Source: Propionicicella superfundia DSM 22317 (lineage in GTDB: Bacteria; Actinomycetota; Actinomycetes; Propionibacteriales; Propionibacteriaceae). From it: a DNA stretch of 64,000 nt. Numbering within the stretch: position 1 is the stretch's first letter; each line of letters begins with the position of its first letter. Below are positions 7,993 through 16,564 of the stretch, in pieces. The notes beneath the pieces are model-generated. The model did no database searches. It saw nothing but the letters and a program-made list of their open reading frames with translations, and was not told the DNA's origin. The position numbers were made by a program, and so were the translations under genes. The stretch covers positions 373,115 through 437,114 of the forward strand of contig NZ_KE384021.1 in NCBI RefSeq assembly GCF_000423465.1, given 5' to 3'.

Positions 7993-8775
7993 ATGAGTGA
8001 CGGGCGAGCAGTCGCGCAGACCCACGGATCCGCCCCTGGCAGGAACGCGGACAGGGACGTGACCGTCCCCGGGTTCCGGAACCTGCGAGACGTCGGAGGC
8101 TATCCCCTGCTCGGCGGGGGGACGACCGCCCCGGGCCGCCTGCTGCGCGGGGACTTCCCCGCACCGGCGAGCGCCGAGACGCTCGACGGGCTGCGACGCG
8201 TCCCGATCGGGCTCGTGATCGACCTGCGCGGGGACGAGGAGACGACAGCCGACCCGTCCCCCTTCCCCGGCTGGGGCATCGCGGTGCACGCCGAACCGCT
8301 GTTCGAGGGTTCGGCCAGTTCCTTCGTCGCCCAGCGCTTCTCGATCGAGCAGATGTACGCGCACCTCGTCCAACACAGCGGTGCGGCCCTCGCCCGGGTG
8401 GCTCGAGCGGTCGCGACGACGGACACCGTGGGAGCGACCCTCGTGCACTGCACAGCGGGCAAGGACCGCACCGGGATCGCGGTCGCGCTGATCCTGTCGG
8501 CCATCGGGGTCGATCGCCGCCACGTCGTCGCCGACTATGCGGACACGGAACGCCACTACGACCAGGCGTGGCGGCGCGAGCGGATCGCGGCGCTGCAGCA
8601 GCACCATGTCGTGGACCTCACGGACGTGATCGACCTGCTCGCGACCAGCCCCGCCCCGGCCATGGCGGCGGTCCTTGACCGGATCGACGCCCGCTGGGGC
8701 AGCCCGGAGGGGTATCTGCGAGCCCACGGGCTGCGCGACGAGGAACTCGGCGGGTTGCGCGACCGCCTCACCTGA
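7993..8775 (+). CDS. Protein tyrosine/dual-specificity phosphatase (PtpB-like)
   Basis: A 260-residue phosphatase. The P-loop HCTAGKDRTG has nucleophile C153 and the arginine at its end; this variant with Lys and Asp in the loop is characteristic of PtpB-type (Y_phosphatase3) enzymes, which act on phosphotyrosine and in some members on phosphoinositides. The N-terminal 'FRNLRDVGGYP' and 'LLRGDFP' segments are also family signatures. A short disordered N-terminus precedes residue 25. It stands alone, separated from cysK by a terminator hairpin, with TAGCGT at 7954-7959 as a possible -10. The substrate is unknown. Confidence 0.88.
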   Translation: MSDGRAVAQTHGSAPGRNADRDVTVPGFRNLRDVGGYPLLGGGTTAPGRLLRGDFPAPASAETLDGLRRVPIGLVIDLRGDEETTADPSPFPGWGIAVHAEPLFEGSASSFVAQRFSIEQMYAHLVQHSGAALARVARAVATTDTVGATLVHCTAGKDRTGIAVALILSAIGVDRRHVVADYADTERHYDQAWRRERIAALQQHHVVDLTDVIDLLATSPAPAMAAVLDRIDARWGSPEGYLRAHGLRDEELGGLRDRLT

Positions 8776-8934
8776 GACCGCCCGGCCACCGCTGGACCTC
8801 CGGCCGCGAGCGTGACGAATTGCGCCCCCAGGGAACGGGACGAACGCCCCGGTCGCCCCGCCGCGCACCGGCGGGACGGTTTGTCACATCTCGGGAGACG
8901 CGGGCACTACCCCTAGCTACGCTCCGGCCGCGAA

Positions 8935-8954
8935 GCTACCGGGGGACCGGTAGC
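8935..8954. repeat. Perfect 8-bp hairpin GCTACCGG/CCGGTAGC
   Basis: Arms at 8935-8942 and 8947-8954 flank a GGGA tetraloop in the 270-nt gap before the hydrolase gene. Several further GTAGCG/GCTACG words lie within 60 nt. It may be an operator or a terminator for the phosphatase gene. I see nothing else in this gap apart from the promoter at its end. Confidence 0.5.
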
Positions 8955-9032
8955 GTCCTGACCGTGGCGTAGCGGCACGGCCGAAGGGTAGCGGGCCGCG
9001 GTGCGCTGGTCGTGGTCCGCGGCGCGCGTCAG

Positions 9033-9038
9033 TACGCT
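9033..9038 (+). promoter_or_regulatory. Putative -10 hexamer TACGCT, leaderless start
   Basis: TACGCT is separated by 7 nt from the ATG at 9046, matching the leaderless layout seen elsewhere in the window. This supports 9046 over the in-frame ATG at 9040. Confidence 0.5.
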
Positions 9039-9045
9039 GATGCGC

Positions 9046-9963
9046 ATGTCCTCCGCCGATCCCGACGACTTCGCATTCCTGGCCGCCGACGCAGCCGCCG
9101 TCGGCGCGGACGGACCGCTGCCTCCGGTGACGCGCGTGTCCCTGACCGACGAGGTCAGCGCCCTGTCCTGGGGGGATGCTCCCGCCACCGTCGCGCTGGC
9201 CCACGGGGCCGCGCTCAACGCACACACGTGGGACGCGACTCTGCTGGCGTGGCTCGCCGGCTCGCCGGCCTCCCCGCACGGCCTCCTCGCCATCGACCTT
9301 CCGGGACACGGCGACTCGCCCTGGCGCGACGACGGCGTCTACGCGCCCGACCGCATCGCGCCGGCGGTGGGCGACGCCCTCGCCGCCGCTGTCGGCGACG
9401 GACTCCTCGCCCCGGGCTTCACCCTGATCGGCCATTCGCTGGGCGGGCTCACCGGGCTCGAACTGCTGCGCACCGGGCGCGCCTCGTTCCGCCGACTGGT
9501 GCTGGTGGACATCCTGCCGCTGCCCCCCGACGCGGCCCGGACGGTCGCCGCGTTCCTCGACGGCCCCGCGTCCTTCGCCTCCCGCGCCGAGATCGTGGAA
9601 CGTGCGCTCGCGTTCGGCTTCGGCGGCGCCCGCGACGCCCTCGAACGGGGCGTCGCCCTCAACACGAGGACGACTCCCGACGGACGCGTGGTGTGGAAGC
9701 ACCACCTGGGACAGCTCGGCGCGCGCGGGATGCCGCCGATCGATGCCGAGGCGCTGTGGCCGGTCGTCGCGTCGGCGCCCGTCGGGCTCGACCTCGTCCT
9801 GGCCGAGCAGTCGCTCGTCGACGGGCCCACGCTGCGGCGATTCGAGGAGTTGCGCCCCGAGAGCAGCGTCCAACGGCTGGCCGGCGGGCACAACCTGCAG
9901 GAGGACGCGCCCGGGCCGCTGGCCGCCGTGTTCGCGAGCCTGCTCGACGCGCCGAACGCCTGA
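9046..9963 (+). CDS. Alpha/beta-fold hydrolase
   Basis: A 305-residue enzyme of the alpha/beta-hydrolase superfamily. The nucleophile elbow GHSLGG carries Ser131; the oxyanion region is around 'LAHGAALNAHTWD'; an acid residue lies in 'VLAEQSLVD', and the late His in 'LAGGHNLQEDAPG'. This gives a full Ser-Asp-His triad. The lid region between about residues 155 and 215 is variable. The substrate is not predictable. The start is set by the -10 hexamer 7 nt upstream. Confidence 0.85.
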   Translation: MSSADPDDFAFLAADAAAVGADGPLPPVTRVSLTDEVSALSWGDAPATVALAHGAALNAHTWDATLLAWLAGSPASPHGLLAIDLPGHGDSPWRDDGVYAPDRIAPAVGDALAAAVGDGLLAPGFTLIGHSLGGLTGLELLRTGRASFRRLVLVDILPLPPDAARTVAAFLDGPASFASRAEIVERALAFGFGGARDALERGVALNTRTTPDGRVVWKHHLGQLGARGMPPIDAEALWPVVASAPVGLDLVLAEQSLVDGPTLRRFEELRPESSVQRLAGGHNLQEDAPGPLAAVFASLLDAPNA

Positions 9964-10030
9964 AGCGGGCCGCCGCGGACGGCAGTGTCCAGATTCGCCG
10001 CTTCGCGCCGCGGGCGTCACCGGCCGTGGC

Positions 10031-10036
10031 TACACT
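10031..10036 (+). promoter_or_regulatory. Putative -10 hexamer TACACT for leader peptide 2
   Basis: TACACT lies 7 nt before the ATG of the second cysteine-rich mini-ORF and is a good match to the TANNNT consensus. The spacing predicts a leaderless transcript. No clear -35 box is visible. Confidence 0.55.
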
Positions 10037-10043
10037 GTGCCCC

Positions 10044-10136
10044 ATGCATGACGTTGCCACGTTCTCCGGCCCGGGTCGTCTCCCGCTCGCCGAGACGGCG
10101 ATGTGCATGTGTGCGTGTTGTCGAATGTCCAACTGA
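10044..10136 (+). CDS. Cysteine/methionine-rich leader peptide 2 (30 aa) upstream of ABC importer
   Basis: A 30-codon ORF beginning MHDVATFSGPG and ending ETAMCMCACCRMSN before TGA. The last 11 residues hold four Cys (one UGC, three UGU) and three Met. The ATG is 7 nt after a -10 hexamer. The stop lies 152 nt before the membrane-anchored binding-protein gene. In that gap, 10230-10237 can pair over eight bases (one G-U) with 10280-10287, which ends one base before the downstream start codon. As for leader 1, the expected role is cysteine-responsive attenuation (inference), which would make the following importer a sulfur-compound transporter. Confidence 0.7.
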   Translation: MHDVATFSGPGRLPLAETAMCMCACCRMSN

Positions 10137-10229
10137 CACCGCACCCTCGATCGTCGCCGCGCCGCGCGCCGGCAGCGGTCACCACAGTCTCCTGAGCTGA
10201 TCCGTCCCCCAGGGTGATCCCTGCCGGGC

Positions 10230-10287
10230 GTGCGGTGTTCTCTACCCGAATCCACACCTGTACTGCCCCTGAAAGGGACCACCGCGC
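10230..10287 (+). promoter_or_regulatory. Possible start-codon-proximal helix in the leader 2 mRNA
   Basis: GTGCGGTG at 10230-10237 is complementary to CACCGCGC at 10280-10287 with one G-U pair. The right arm ends one base before the ATG at 10289, and the SD-like AAAGGGA is in the loop. It could restrict translation initiation of the binding-protein gene. This is visual evidence only. Confidence 0.35.
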
Positions 10288-10288
10288 C

Positions 10289-11929
10289 ATGAGCGAAGAC
10301 ACCAACCAGACCCCGTCCGTACCCGAATCCACGCCACCGGAGAACTCCGCCCCGCCCGGCGACGAGGCACCCGCGACCGGCAGCGTCGACGCCAGCCTGG
10401 CCGGCAAGGAGCGTCGTTCCCGCTCCCGCTGGATCGTCCTCGGCGCCGTCGCCGCGGTCCTGATCGTGGCGATCGTGGCCACGTTCCTCATCCTCGGCAA
10501 CAAGCAGCAGGCCACCGCTGTCGCCGACACCGATGCCACGCTCACCGTCGGGCTGACCCTGGAGCCCACCAACCTCGACATCCGCAAGACGTCGGGCGCC
10601 GCGCTCGAGCAGGTCCTGATCGGCAACGTGTACCAGGGACTCGTGAGCCGCGCGACGGACGGCAGCATCAAGCCCGCGCTCGCCACCGAATGGAAGATCT
10701 CCGACGACGCGCTCACCTACACGTTCACGCTCGCCGAGGGCGTGACGTTCAGCAACGGCGACGCGCTCACCGCGAAGACGGCCGCGCAGAGCATCCAGAG
10801 CGTGATCGACGACAAGCTGCTGGGCTCGGAGTACCTCGGCTCGGTGAAGAGCGTGACCGCCGCCGACGACACCACGCTCACCATCGTCCTGACGCAGCCC
10901 TACCCGGATCTGCTCTGGGCCCTGTCGGGTCGCGCCGGACTCGTGCTCGATCCGGCCGCCACCAACGACGCCGCCACCACGGCGATCGGCTCCGGCCCGT
11001 TCACCCTCGAATCGTGGAAGCAGGGCGACTCGCTCACCCTCGCGCGCAGCGCCTCGTACGCCGGGGACAAGCCCAAGGTCGCCAAGGTCGTCTTCCGCTA
11101 CATCACCGACACGAACGCCGCGCTCAACGCCCTCAAGGCCGGCGATCTGGACGTCCTCGCCCCGGTCGACGGGAACCTCGTCTCCCAGTTGTCCACCGAC
11201 GAGTTCACGACCACCCGCGGGCAGGCGTCCGACAAGTTCGTCCTCGCGTTCAACAACACGGTCTCACCGTTGTCCGACAAGCGCGTGCGGCAGGCGATCC
11301 GCTACTCCATCGACCACGAGGCGATCATCAAGGCGCGCGGCGGAGCGGACACCGCGCTGGGCGGCCCGATCCCCGAGGGCGACCCGGGCTATGAGGACCT
11401 GACCGGCCTGTACACGCGCGACGTCGCGAAGGCGAAGAGCCTTCTCGCCGAGGCGGGCTACGCCGACGGGCTGACGCTCACGCTGACCATCCCGAGCTTC
11501 TACGGGGACGTCCTGCCCAACCTGCTGACCTCGCAGCTCGCCGAGGCCGGGATCACGCTCAAGACCACCTCGGTCGAGTTCGCCACCTGGCTGCAGGACG
11601 TGTACACGAACCACGACTACGAACTGAGCATCGTGGATCATGCCGAGAGCCACGACTTCGGCTCCTGGGCGAACCCGGACTATTACTTCGGCTACGACAA
11701 CGCCGAGGTGCAGAAGCTGTACGCCGAGTCGCAGGTCGCCACGTCGACCGAGACGTCGAGCGACCTGCTCGCACAGGCCGCGAAGATCGTCTCCGAGGAC
11801 GCCGCCGCGGACTGGCTGATCAACTTCCGGACCGTCACCGCGGTCCGCGCGGGGGTCGAGGGCTTCCCGACCGACCAGATCAACAACCGCCTCGACGTCA
11901 GCACGGTCACGGTAGCCAAGGCCGACTGA
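10289..11929 (+). CDS. ABC transporter substrate-binding protein, peptide family, with transmembrane anchor
   Basis: A 546-residue SBP_bac_5 receptor. Unlike the lipoprotein at 2820-4580 it has no lipobox. A Pro/Glu-rich polar N-terminus (about 47 residues) is followed by a basic patch (KERRSRSR) and a single membrane span (about residues 49-71), then the receptor domain starting 'DATLTVGLTLEPTNLDIRK'. Family segments 'TYTFTLAEGVTFSNGDALTA' and 'VRQAIRYSIDHEAII' are present. The polar N-terminus should be cytoplasmic and the receptor external. It is first of a tightly packed transporter operon (permease start 5 nt after the stop) and lies behind cysteine leader peptide 2, so a sulfur-containing ligand is likely (inference). 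Confidence 0.88.
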   Translation: MSEDTNQTPSVPESTPPENSAPPGDEAPATGSVDASLAGKERRSRSRWIVLGAVAAVLIVAIVATFLILGNKQQATAVADTDATLTVGLTLEPTNLDIRKTSGAALEQVLIGNVYQGLVSRATDGSIKPALATEWKISDDALTYTFTLAEGVTFSNGDALTAKTAAQSIQSVIDDKLLGSEYLGSVKSVTAADDTTLTIVLTQPYPDLLWALSGRAGLVLDPAATNDAATTAIGSGPFTLESWKQGDSLTLARSASYAGDKPKVAKVVFRYITDTNAALNALKAGDLDVLAPVDGNLVSQLSTDEFTTTRGQASDKFVLAFNNTVSPLSDKRVRQAIRYSIDHEAIIKARGGADTALGGPIPEGDPGYEDLTGLYTRDVAKAKSLLAEAGYADGLTLTLTIPSFYGDVLPNLLTSQLAEAGITLKTTSVEFATWLQDVYTNHDYELSIVDHAESHDFGSWANPDYYFGYDNAEVQKLYAESQVATSTETSSDLLAQAAKIVSEDAAADWLINFRTVTAVRAGVEGFPTDQINNRLDVSTVTVAKAD

Positions 11930-11933
11930 TCCG

Positions 11934-12896
11934 ATGCTGTCCTTCACCCTGCGCCGCGTCGCCCTGTTCGTGGGTGGCCTGTTCGTGACGACGATCGTCG
12001 TGTTCGTCGTCCTGCGGGTGCTGCCCGGCGACGTGGCGCAGGTCATCGGCGGCATCAAGGCGACGCCCGAGCAGATCGAGCAGATCCGATCCGAGTACGG
12101 GCTCGATCAGCCGCTCGTCGTGCAGTACGTCGCCTGGCTGGGCGGACTGCTCCGCTTCGACCTCGGGACCTCGCTGATCACCCACACGCCGATCGGCGCC
12201 GAGATCGCCGAGAAGCTGTCCGTGACCCTGCCGCTGTGCGTGGCGGGCATCGCGGTCGCCCTGGTGATCGGCGTGCCCCTCGGTGTCTACGGAGCCCTCC
12301 GGCACCGGACGACGGCGGGCCGCGTCGTCGCCTATGTCGCACAGGCCGCGGCGGCCGTCCCGGTGCTGTGGACGGGGCTCATCCTCATCCTGCTCCTGGG
12401 CCGGGGCGTCGGCGCGGTCAGCCTCCTTCCGACGCAGGGGTTCCCGAAGGACGGCTGGGCCGACCCGGCTGCGGCGCTGGCCTCCATCGCCCTTCCGGCT
12501 CTGACGATCGGGATCGTCGAGGGCGCCGTCGTCCTGCGCTACATGCGCTCGGCCGTCCTGAACGAGATGAACCTCGACTACATCCGGACCGCGATGTCGC
12601 GCGGCCTGACCCGGACGGGCGCCGTTCTCCGGCACGGCGTTCCGAACGCGAGCATCTCGGTCCTGTCGGTGGTGGGACTCCAGACCGCCTCGCTGGTGGG
12701 CGGTGCCGTCGTCATCGAGGAACTGTTCGCGCTGCCCGGTCTGGGGGCGAAGCTCGTCTCCGACGTCGGCAACCGGGATCTGCTGTCCGTGCAGGGGATC
12801 ATGGTCGTCCTGACGGGCCTCGTCCTGGCCATCGGCCTCGTGGTGGACCTCGCGCACCGGGTCATCGATCCCCGCCAACGGCGGGTGGAGGCGTGA
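11934..12896 (+). CDS. ABC transporter permease, DppB type
   Basis: A 320-residue permease with the DppB N-terminus (MLSFTLRRVALFVGGLFVTTIVVFVVLRVLPGD) and the segment 'YGLDQPLVVQYVAWL'. The EAA loop is 'IRTAMSRGLTRTGAVLRHGVPNA', and about six hydrophobic spans are visible. It forms the channel with the following DppC-type protein; the ATG of that gene overlaps this stop by one base (TGATG). Confidence 0.9.
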   Translation: MLSFTLRRVALFVGGLFVTTIVVFVVLRVLPGDVAQVIGGIKATPEQIEQIRSEYGLDQPLVVQYVAWLGGLLRFDLGTSLITHTPIGAEIAEKLSVTLPLCVAGIAVALVIGVPLGVYGALRHRTTAGRVVAYVAQAAAAVPVLWTGLILILLLGRGVGAVSLLPTQGFPKDGWADPAAALASIALPALTIGIVEGAVVLRYMRSAVLNEMNLDYIRTAMSRGLTRTGAVLRHGVPNASISVLSVVGLQTASLVGGAVVIEELFALPGLGAKLVSDVGNRDLLSVQGIMVVLTGLVLAIGLVVDLAHRVIDPRQRRVEA

Positions 12897-13819
12897 TGGC
12901 GGCCGAATGGACGGCGGCCGAGCTCGCCGAGATCGACATCAGCCCGGGCCGGCGGGCCTCCTGGCGGCTCCCGGGCTGGCTGGTGCGCACCGCCCGTCGC
13001 CCGCACGGCGTCTTCGGGCTCGTGGTGGTCGCCGCGGTGCTGATCGCGGCGGCCGTGTCCCTCGTCTGGACGCCGCACCCGCTGCTCGCCGCCGACTCGT
13101 CCCACACCTGGGCGCCGCCGTCGTGGACCCATCCCCTGGGCACCGACCAGATCGGGCGCGACACCGCGTCGTGGCTGCTGGCAGGCGCTCGCACGACGGT
13201 CCTCGTCGCCGCCGGTGCCACGGCGATCGCGGCGCTCGTGGGCCTGGCGCTGGGGACGCTGACCGCCTCGCTGCGGCCCCGCTTCGCCGAGCCGCTCGTC
13301 GTGCTCGTCGACATCCTCGTCGCGTTCCCGGTGCTGCTCATCGCCATGCTGCTGGCCACACCGTTCGGCGGCTCCATCGGCGTCGTGGTGGTCGCGGTGG
13401 GGATCGGCTACGGGGTGAACCTCGCCAGGGTCGTCCGCTCCGAGATCGTGCGCGTGAACGCCAGCGACTACATCCTCGCGGCGCGGGCGGCCGGAACGGG
13501 CCTGCTGCGCCGTCTGTGGCTGCATGTCCTGCCCAATGTCGTCCCCGTTCTCGTCGTGCAGCTCTCGCTGACGGCCGGCGTCGCGATCCTCGCCGAGTCG
13601 GGACTGACCTTCCTCGGCTACGGCGCCGCGCCCGCCGAGCCCTCGTGGGGGCGGGTGCTCGCCGACGCGCAGAAGTACATCGGCGTCGCGCCCCTGTCGG
13701 TGGTGTGGCCCGGCGTGGCCATCGGGGTGACGGTGCTCGCCCTCAATCTCCTGGGCGACGCCGTCGCCGAGGCGCTGGACCCCCGGCTCCGCAGTCAGGA
13801 GGCGCGCGATGGGGCTTGA
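12896..13819 (+). CDS. ABC transporter permease, DppC type
   Basis: A 307-residue permease. The polar N-terminus (about 40 residues) precedes the first span (FGLVVVAAVLIAAAVSLVW). 'HPLGTDQIGRDTASWLLAGARTTVLVA' is the DppC signature, and the EAA loop is '[25 protein letters not shown]'. It starts at the ATG overlapping the previous stop and overlaps the next ATPase gene by 11 nt, so translation is coupled through the operon. Confidence 0.9.
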   Translation: MAAEWTAAELAEIDISPGRRASWRLPGWLVRTARRPHGVFGLVVVAAVLIAAAVSLVWTPHPLLAADSSHTWAPPSWTHPLGTDQIGRDTASWLLAGARTTVLVAAGATAIAALVGLALGTLTASLRPRFAEPLVVLVDILVAFPVLLIAMLLATPFGGSIGVVVVAVGIGYGVNLARVVRSEIVRVNASDYILAARAAGTGLLRRLWLHVLPNVVPVLVVQLSLTAGVAILAESGLTFLGYGAAPAEPSWGRVLADAQKYIGVAPLSVVWPGVAIGVTVLALNLLGDAVAEALDPRLRSQEARDGA

Positions 13820-14597
13820 GGTCAGCGACCTGCGCATCCGGATCGGGAGGCGCGAGCTCGTCCACGGCGTCACCTTCGACGTCCCCACGGGGGAACGGCT
13901 GGGAATCATCGGAGAATCGGGCTCGGGCAAGACCCTGACCGTGCTCGCCGTCCTCGGCCTGCTGCCCGAAGGGGCGACGGCGGAGGGGTCGGTGCGATGG
14001 AACGGCCGTGAGCTGTTGGGCCTTCCCGACCGCGACCTCGCCCTGATCCGGGGCAAGGAGCTCGGCGTCGTCTTCCAGGACCCGAGCTCGGCGCTGAACC
14101 CGATCCGGACGGTCGGGGCTCAGATCGGCGAATCCTTGTCCATCCACTACGACCTGGATCGCCGCGAGCTGCGGCAGCGGGTCCTGGCCGCCGCGGCCCG
14201 GGTCGGGCTGCCCGACCCGGAGGAGATCGTCCGGCGCTACCCGCATCAGCTCTCCGGCGGGCAGCGGCAGCGTGTGGCCATCGCGATGGCCGTCGCCTCC
14301 GGTCCGCGACTCCTCGTGGCGGACGAGCCGACCACGGCGCTCGACGTCACGGTGCAGGCGGGCATCCTGCGGCTCTTCGACGACCTCGTCGGGACTCTGG
14401 GATCGTCCCTCGTGTTCGTCACGCACGACATCGCGCTGCTCGGCGCGGTCACCGACCACGTGGTCGTCATGGCCGACGGCCGGATCGTGGAGAGCGGCCG
14501 GCTCGACACCGTGGTGGACGACCCGCGCGAAGCCATCACCGCCGGGCTCGTGGAGGCGGCGCGGGTCGCCGCCTGGGACGGGGGGCCGGTCGCATGA
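13809..14597 (+). CDS. ABC transporter ATP-binding protein, DppD type
   Basis: A 262-residue ATPase. Walker A GESGSGKT is near residues 35-42, the Q-loop is in 'GVVFQDPSSALNPI', the signature is LSGGQRQR, and Walker B LLVADEPTTALD is followed by the switch His in 'FVTHDIALL'. It lacks a long C-terminal extension. It works as a heterodimer with the next gene product, whose ATG overlaps this stop by 4 nt. Confidence 0.93.
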   Translation: MGLEVSDLRIRIGRRELVHGVTFDVPTGERLGIIGESGSGKTLTVLAVLGLLPEGATAEGSVRWNGRELLGLPDRDLALIRGKELGVVFQDPSSALNPIRTVGAQIGESLSIHYDLDRRELRQRVLAAAARVGLPDPEEIVRRYPHQLSGGQRQRVAIAMAVASGPRLLVADEPTTALDVTVQAGILRLFDDLVGTLGSSLVFVTHDIALLGAVTDHVVVMADGRIVESGRLDTVVDDPREAITAGLVEAARVAAWDGGPVA

Positions 14598-15499
14598 GCG
14601 ACGTCCTGCTCCGGGGTCGCGGCGTCTCCCGCGACCATCGGCTGCCGCGGACGAAGGTGTTCGGGCCCGCGCCCGTGCGCCGCGTCCTGCACGGCGCCGA
14701 TGTGGACATCCACGCCGGCGAGGCGGTCGCCATCATCGGCGAGTCGGGATCGGGCAAGTCCACCCTGGTCCGCATCCTGCTGGGCCTGCAACACGCCACG
14801 GCCGGCACGGTCGAGTTCGACGGGCGGCCCGTGCGGCCGCGGGGCATCCGTACTCAGCACTGGCTGCGCCGTCGCACCGGGATCGTCCTGCAGGATCCCT
14901 ACGCGTCGTTGAACCCGCGGCTCACCGTCGCCCGGATCGTCGCCGAACCGCTGCGTTCGTTGCAGATCGACGGCGATCACCGGCGGCTCATCGGCGAGGT
15001 TCTCGAACGCGTCGGGCTGCCGCACGAGCTGGCGAGCGCCTATCCGCACGCCCTGTCGGGCGGCCAGCGTCAGCGGGTCGCCATCGCCCGGGCGATCGTC
15101 CACCGGCCCGACCTGCTCGTCGGCGACGAGCCCATGAGCGCCCTCGATGTGACGCTGCGGGCAAGCATCCTCGAACTCCTCCGCGACCTGCAGCGGGAGC
15201 GAGGGATGTCGTTGGTCGTCGTGTCACACGATCTGGGCCTGGTGCGGCACTTCGCCGACAGGGTCTTCGTCCTGCACGACGGGCGGATCGTCGAGCAGGG
15301 CCCGACGCATTCGCTGTTCCATCACCCGCGCCACGAGTACACGCGCCGTCTCGTGGACGCGGTCCCAAGGTTCTCCCGGCCCGGTGCCGCGCCCTCCGCC
15401 ACGGGCGACGCGCCGAGGCCGGGAGCGGACGACCCGTCCGCCCCGCGCGGTCCCGGCGGGCCGGCGTCCGAATCGACGACAACACACACTGAGGAGTGA
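14594..15499 (+). CDS. ABC transporter ATP-binding protein, DppF type
   Basis: A 301-residue ATPase partner. Walker A GESGSGKS, Q-loop 'GIVLQDPYASLNPRLTV', signature LSGGQRQR, and Walker B 'LLVGDEPMSALD' are intact, with the switch His in 'VVSHDLGLV'. The tail 'HHPRHEYTRRLVDAVPRF' is the conserved OppF/DppF end. A further 35 or so residues are Pro/Ala/Gly-rich and probably disordered. The CMD-family gene starts 4 nt after the stop. Confidence 0.93.
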   Translation: MSDVLLRGRGVSRDHRLPRTKVFGPAPVRRVLHGADVDIHAGEAVAIIGESGSGKSTLVRILLGLQHATAGTVEFDGRPVRPRGIRTQHWLRRRTGIVLQDPYASLNPRLTVARIVAEPLRSLQIDGDHRRLIGEVLERVGLPHELASAYPHALSGGQRQRVAIARAIVHRPDLLVGDEPMSALDVTLRASILELLRDLQRERGMSLVVVSHDLGLVRHFADRVFVLHDGRIVEQGPTHSLFHHPRHEYTRRLVDAVPRFSRPGAAPSATGDAPRPGADDPSAPRGPGGPASESTTTHTEE

Positions 15500-15503
15500 A
15501 CAC

Positions 15504-16091
15504 ATGGCACACGTGAAGCTGGTGACCCGGGAGGATCTGAGCCCCGAGGGTCAGAAGCGCTGGGACGCCGAGATCGTCCGGTCGGGGGCGCAGCCCACCC
15601 ACATGAAGCGCGCCCTGCTGAACCACCTGCCGTCCTACGACGCGCTGATGAACTGGTACCCGCTGTACGCGGAGGTGGAACGCATCGTGGGCCAGCGCGG
15701 TGCGGTCGTGTACTCCTTCGCGATCTCGACGCAGAACGAGTGCCTGCTCTGCACGACGTACTTCCGGCGCGCCCTGCGCGAGCGCGGAGAGGACATCAAC
15801 GGGCTGGACTTCGACGAGGTCGAGCAGGATCTGGCGGAGTTCGGACGTTCGCTGACCCGCCAGCACCGCAGCGACCCGGAGCTCGTGGCGCGTCTCGTCG
15901 AGCGCTACGGCGAGGAGGGCATCGTCGCGCTCGTCGGGTTCGGGATCCTCATGATCGGCAACAACATCACCAACTCGTTCCTGCACGTCGAGCTGGATCC
16001 CGGCCTGCAGGACCTCGCCGACGAGCTCGCGGCGCAGGCCGCCGGTGAACTCGCCGAGGCCGAGGCGGCGGTCAACGCCACACGGCCCTGA
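15504..16091 (+). CDS. Carboxymuconolactone decarboxylase (AhpD-like) family protein
   Basis: A 195-residue all-alpha CMD-family protein. The redox pair C80-x-x-C83 occurs in 'STQNECLLCTTYFRRAL', with the Glu/Asn context before it as in AhpD-like proteins; the His three residues after the second Cys that AhpD uses is here Phe/Tyr, so a peroxidase role is unproven. The ATG is preceded by GAGGAG. It is the last gene of the importer operon behind leader peptide 2. A cysteine-pair oxidoreductase placed after such an importer may process the imported compound, for example by reducing a disulfide or handling a peroxide by-product (inference). Confidence 0.85.
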   Translation: MAHVKLVTREDLSPEGQKRWDAEIVRSGAQPTHMKRALLNHLPSYDALMNWYPLYAEVERIVGQRGAVVYSFAISTQNECLLCTTYFRRALRERGEDINGLDFDEVEQDLAEFGRSLTRQHRSDPELVARLVERYGEEGIVALVGFGILMIGNNITNSFLHVELDPGLQDLADELAAQAAGELAEAEAAVNATRP

Positions 16092-16106
16092 TCCGCGGTC
16101 GAGCTG

Positions 16107-16475
16107 GTCGCAGCGGTCCTTGAGCTTGTCTCGTAAGCGGTCCTTGAGCTTGTCGATAGGACCTTGAGTCACCAGGCACCGGTCCTTGAGCTTGTCGAAA
16201 GGACCTTGCGCCATGGTGGTTTCGACAGGCTCAACCACCGTAAGAGGGCTCGCCCACCGTAAGAGGGCTCACCCACCAGGCAGTGGTCCTTGAGCTTGTC
16301 GAAAGGACCTTGAGTCATGGTGGTTTCGACAGGCTCAACCACCGTAAGAGGGCTCAACCACCGTAAGAGAGCTCGACCACCGTAAGAGAGCTCGCCCACC
16401 GCAAAGAGAGCTCACCCACCACAAAGAGAACTCACCCACCAGGCAGTGGTCCTTGAGCTTGTCGAAAGGACCTCA
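16107..16475. repeat. Cluster of short intergenic repeats
   Basis: Five copies of GGTCCTTGAGCTTGTC (16115, 16139, 16181, 16285 and 16448) alternate with two inverted-type copies of TTTCGACAGGCTCAACCA and several copies of CACCGTAAGAGRGCTC. GTCGAAAGGACC/GGTCCTTGAGC units can form small hairpins. The spacing is irregular, so this is not a CRISPR array. The cluster fills most of the 473-nt gap between the CMD-family gene and the mini-ORF at 16565. Confidence 0.9.
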
Positions 16476-16564
16476 ACCGCCGAGAAAGACCGGGCCCATT
16501 CACCCGGTCTCCCGCGGGTACCGTCCCGCATCCCGTTCGTCCTTCGACAGAAGCAGGATCCTCC

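Noticed and set aside
15504-16091. Annotation as AhpD alkylhydroperoxidase
   Set aside because: The CxxC pair is present but the His following it in AhpD is replaced by aromatic residues, so only family membership is claimed.
14988-16399. Reverse-strand proteins with 'VVEPVETT' and 'FDKLKD' segments
   Set aside because: These come from translating the intergenic repeat cluster and the antisense of the CMD-family gene. They have no RBS or domain.
16107-16475. CRISPR-like repeats
   Set aside because: Repeat copies are short, occur in both orientations and have irregular spacing with no unique spacers; no cas genes are nearby.
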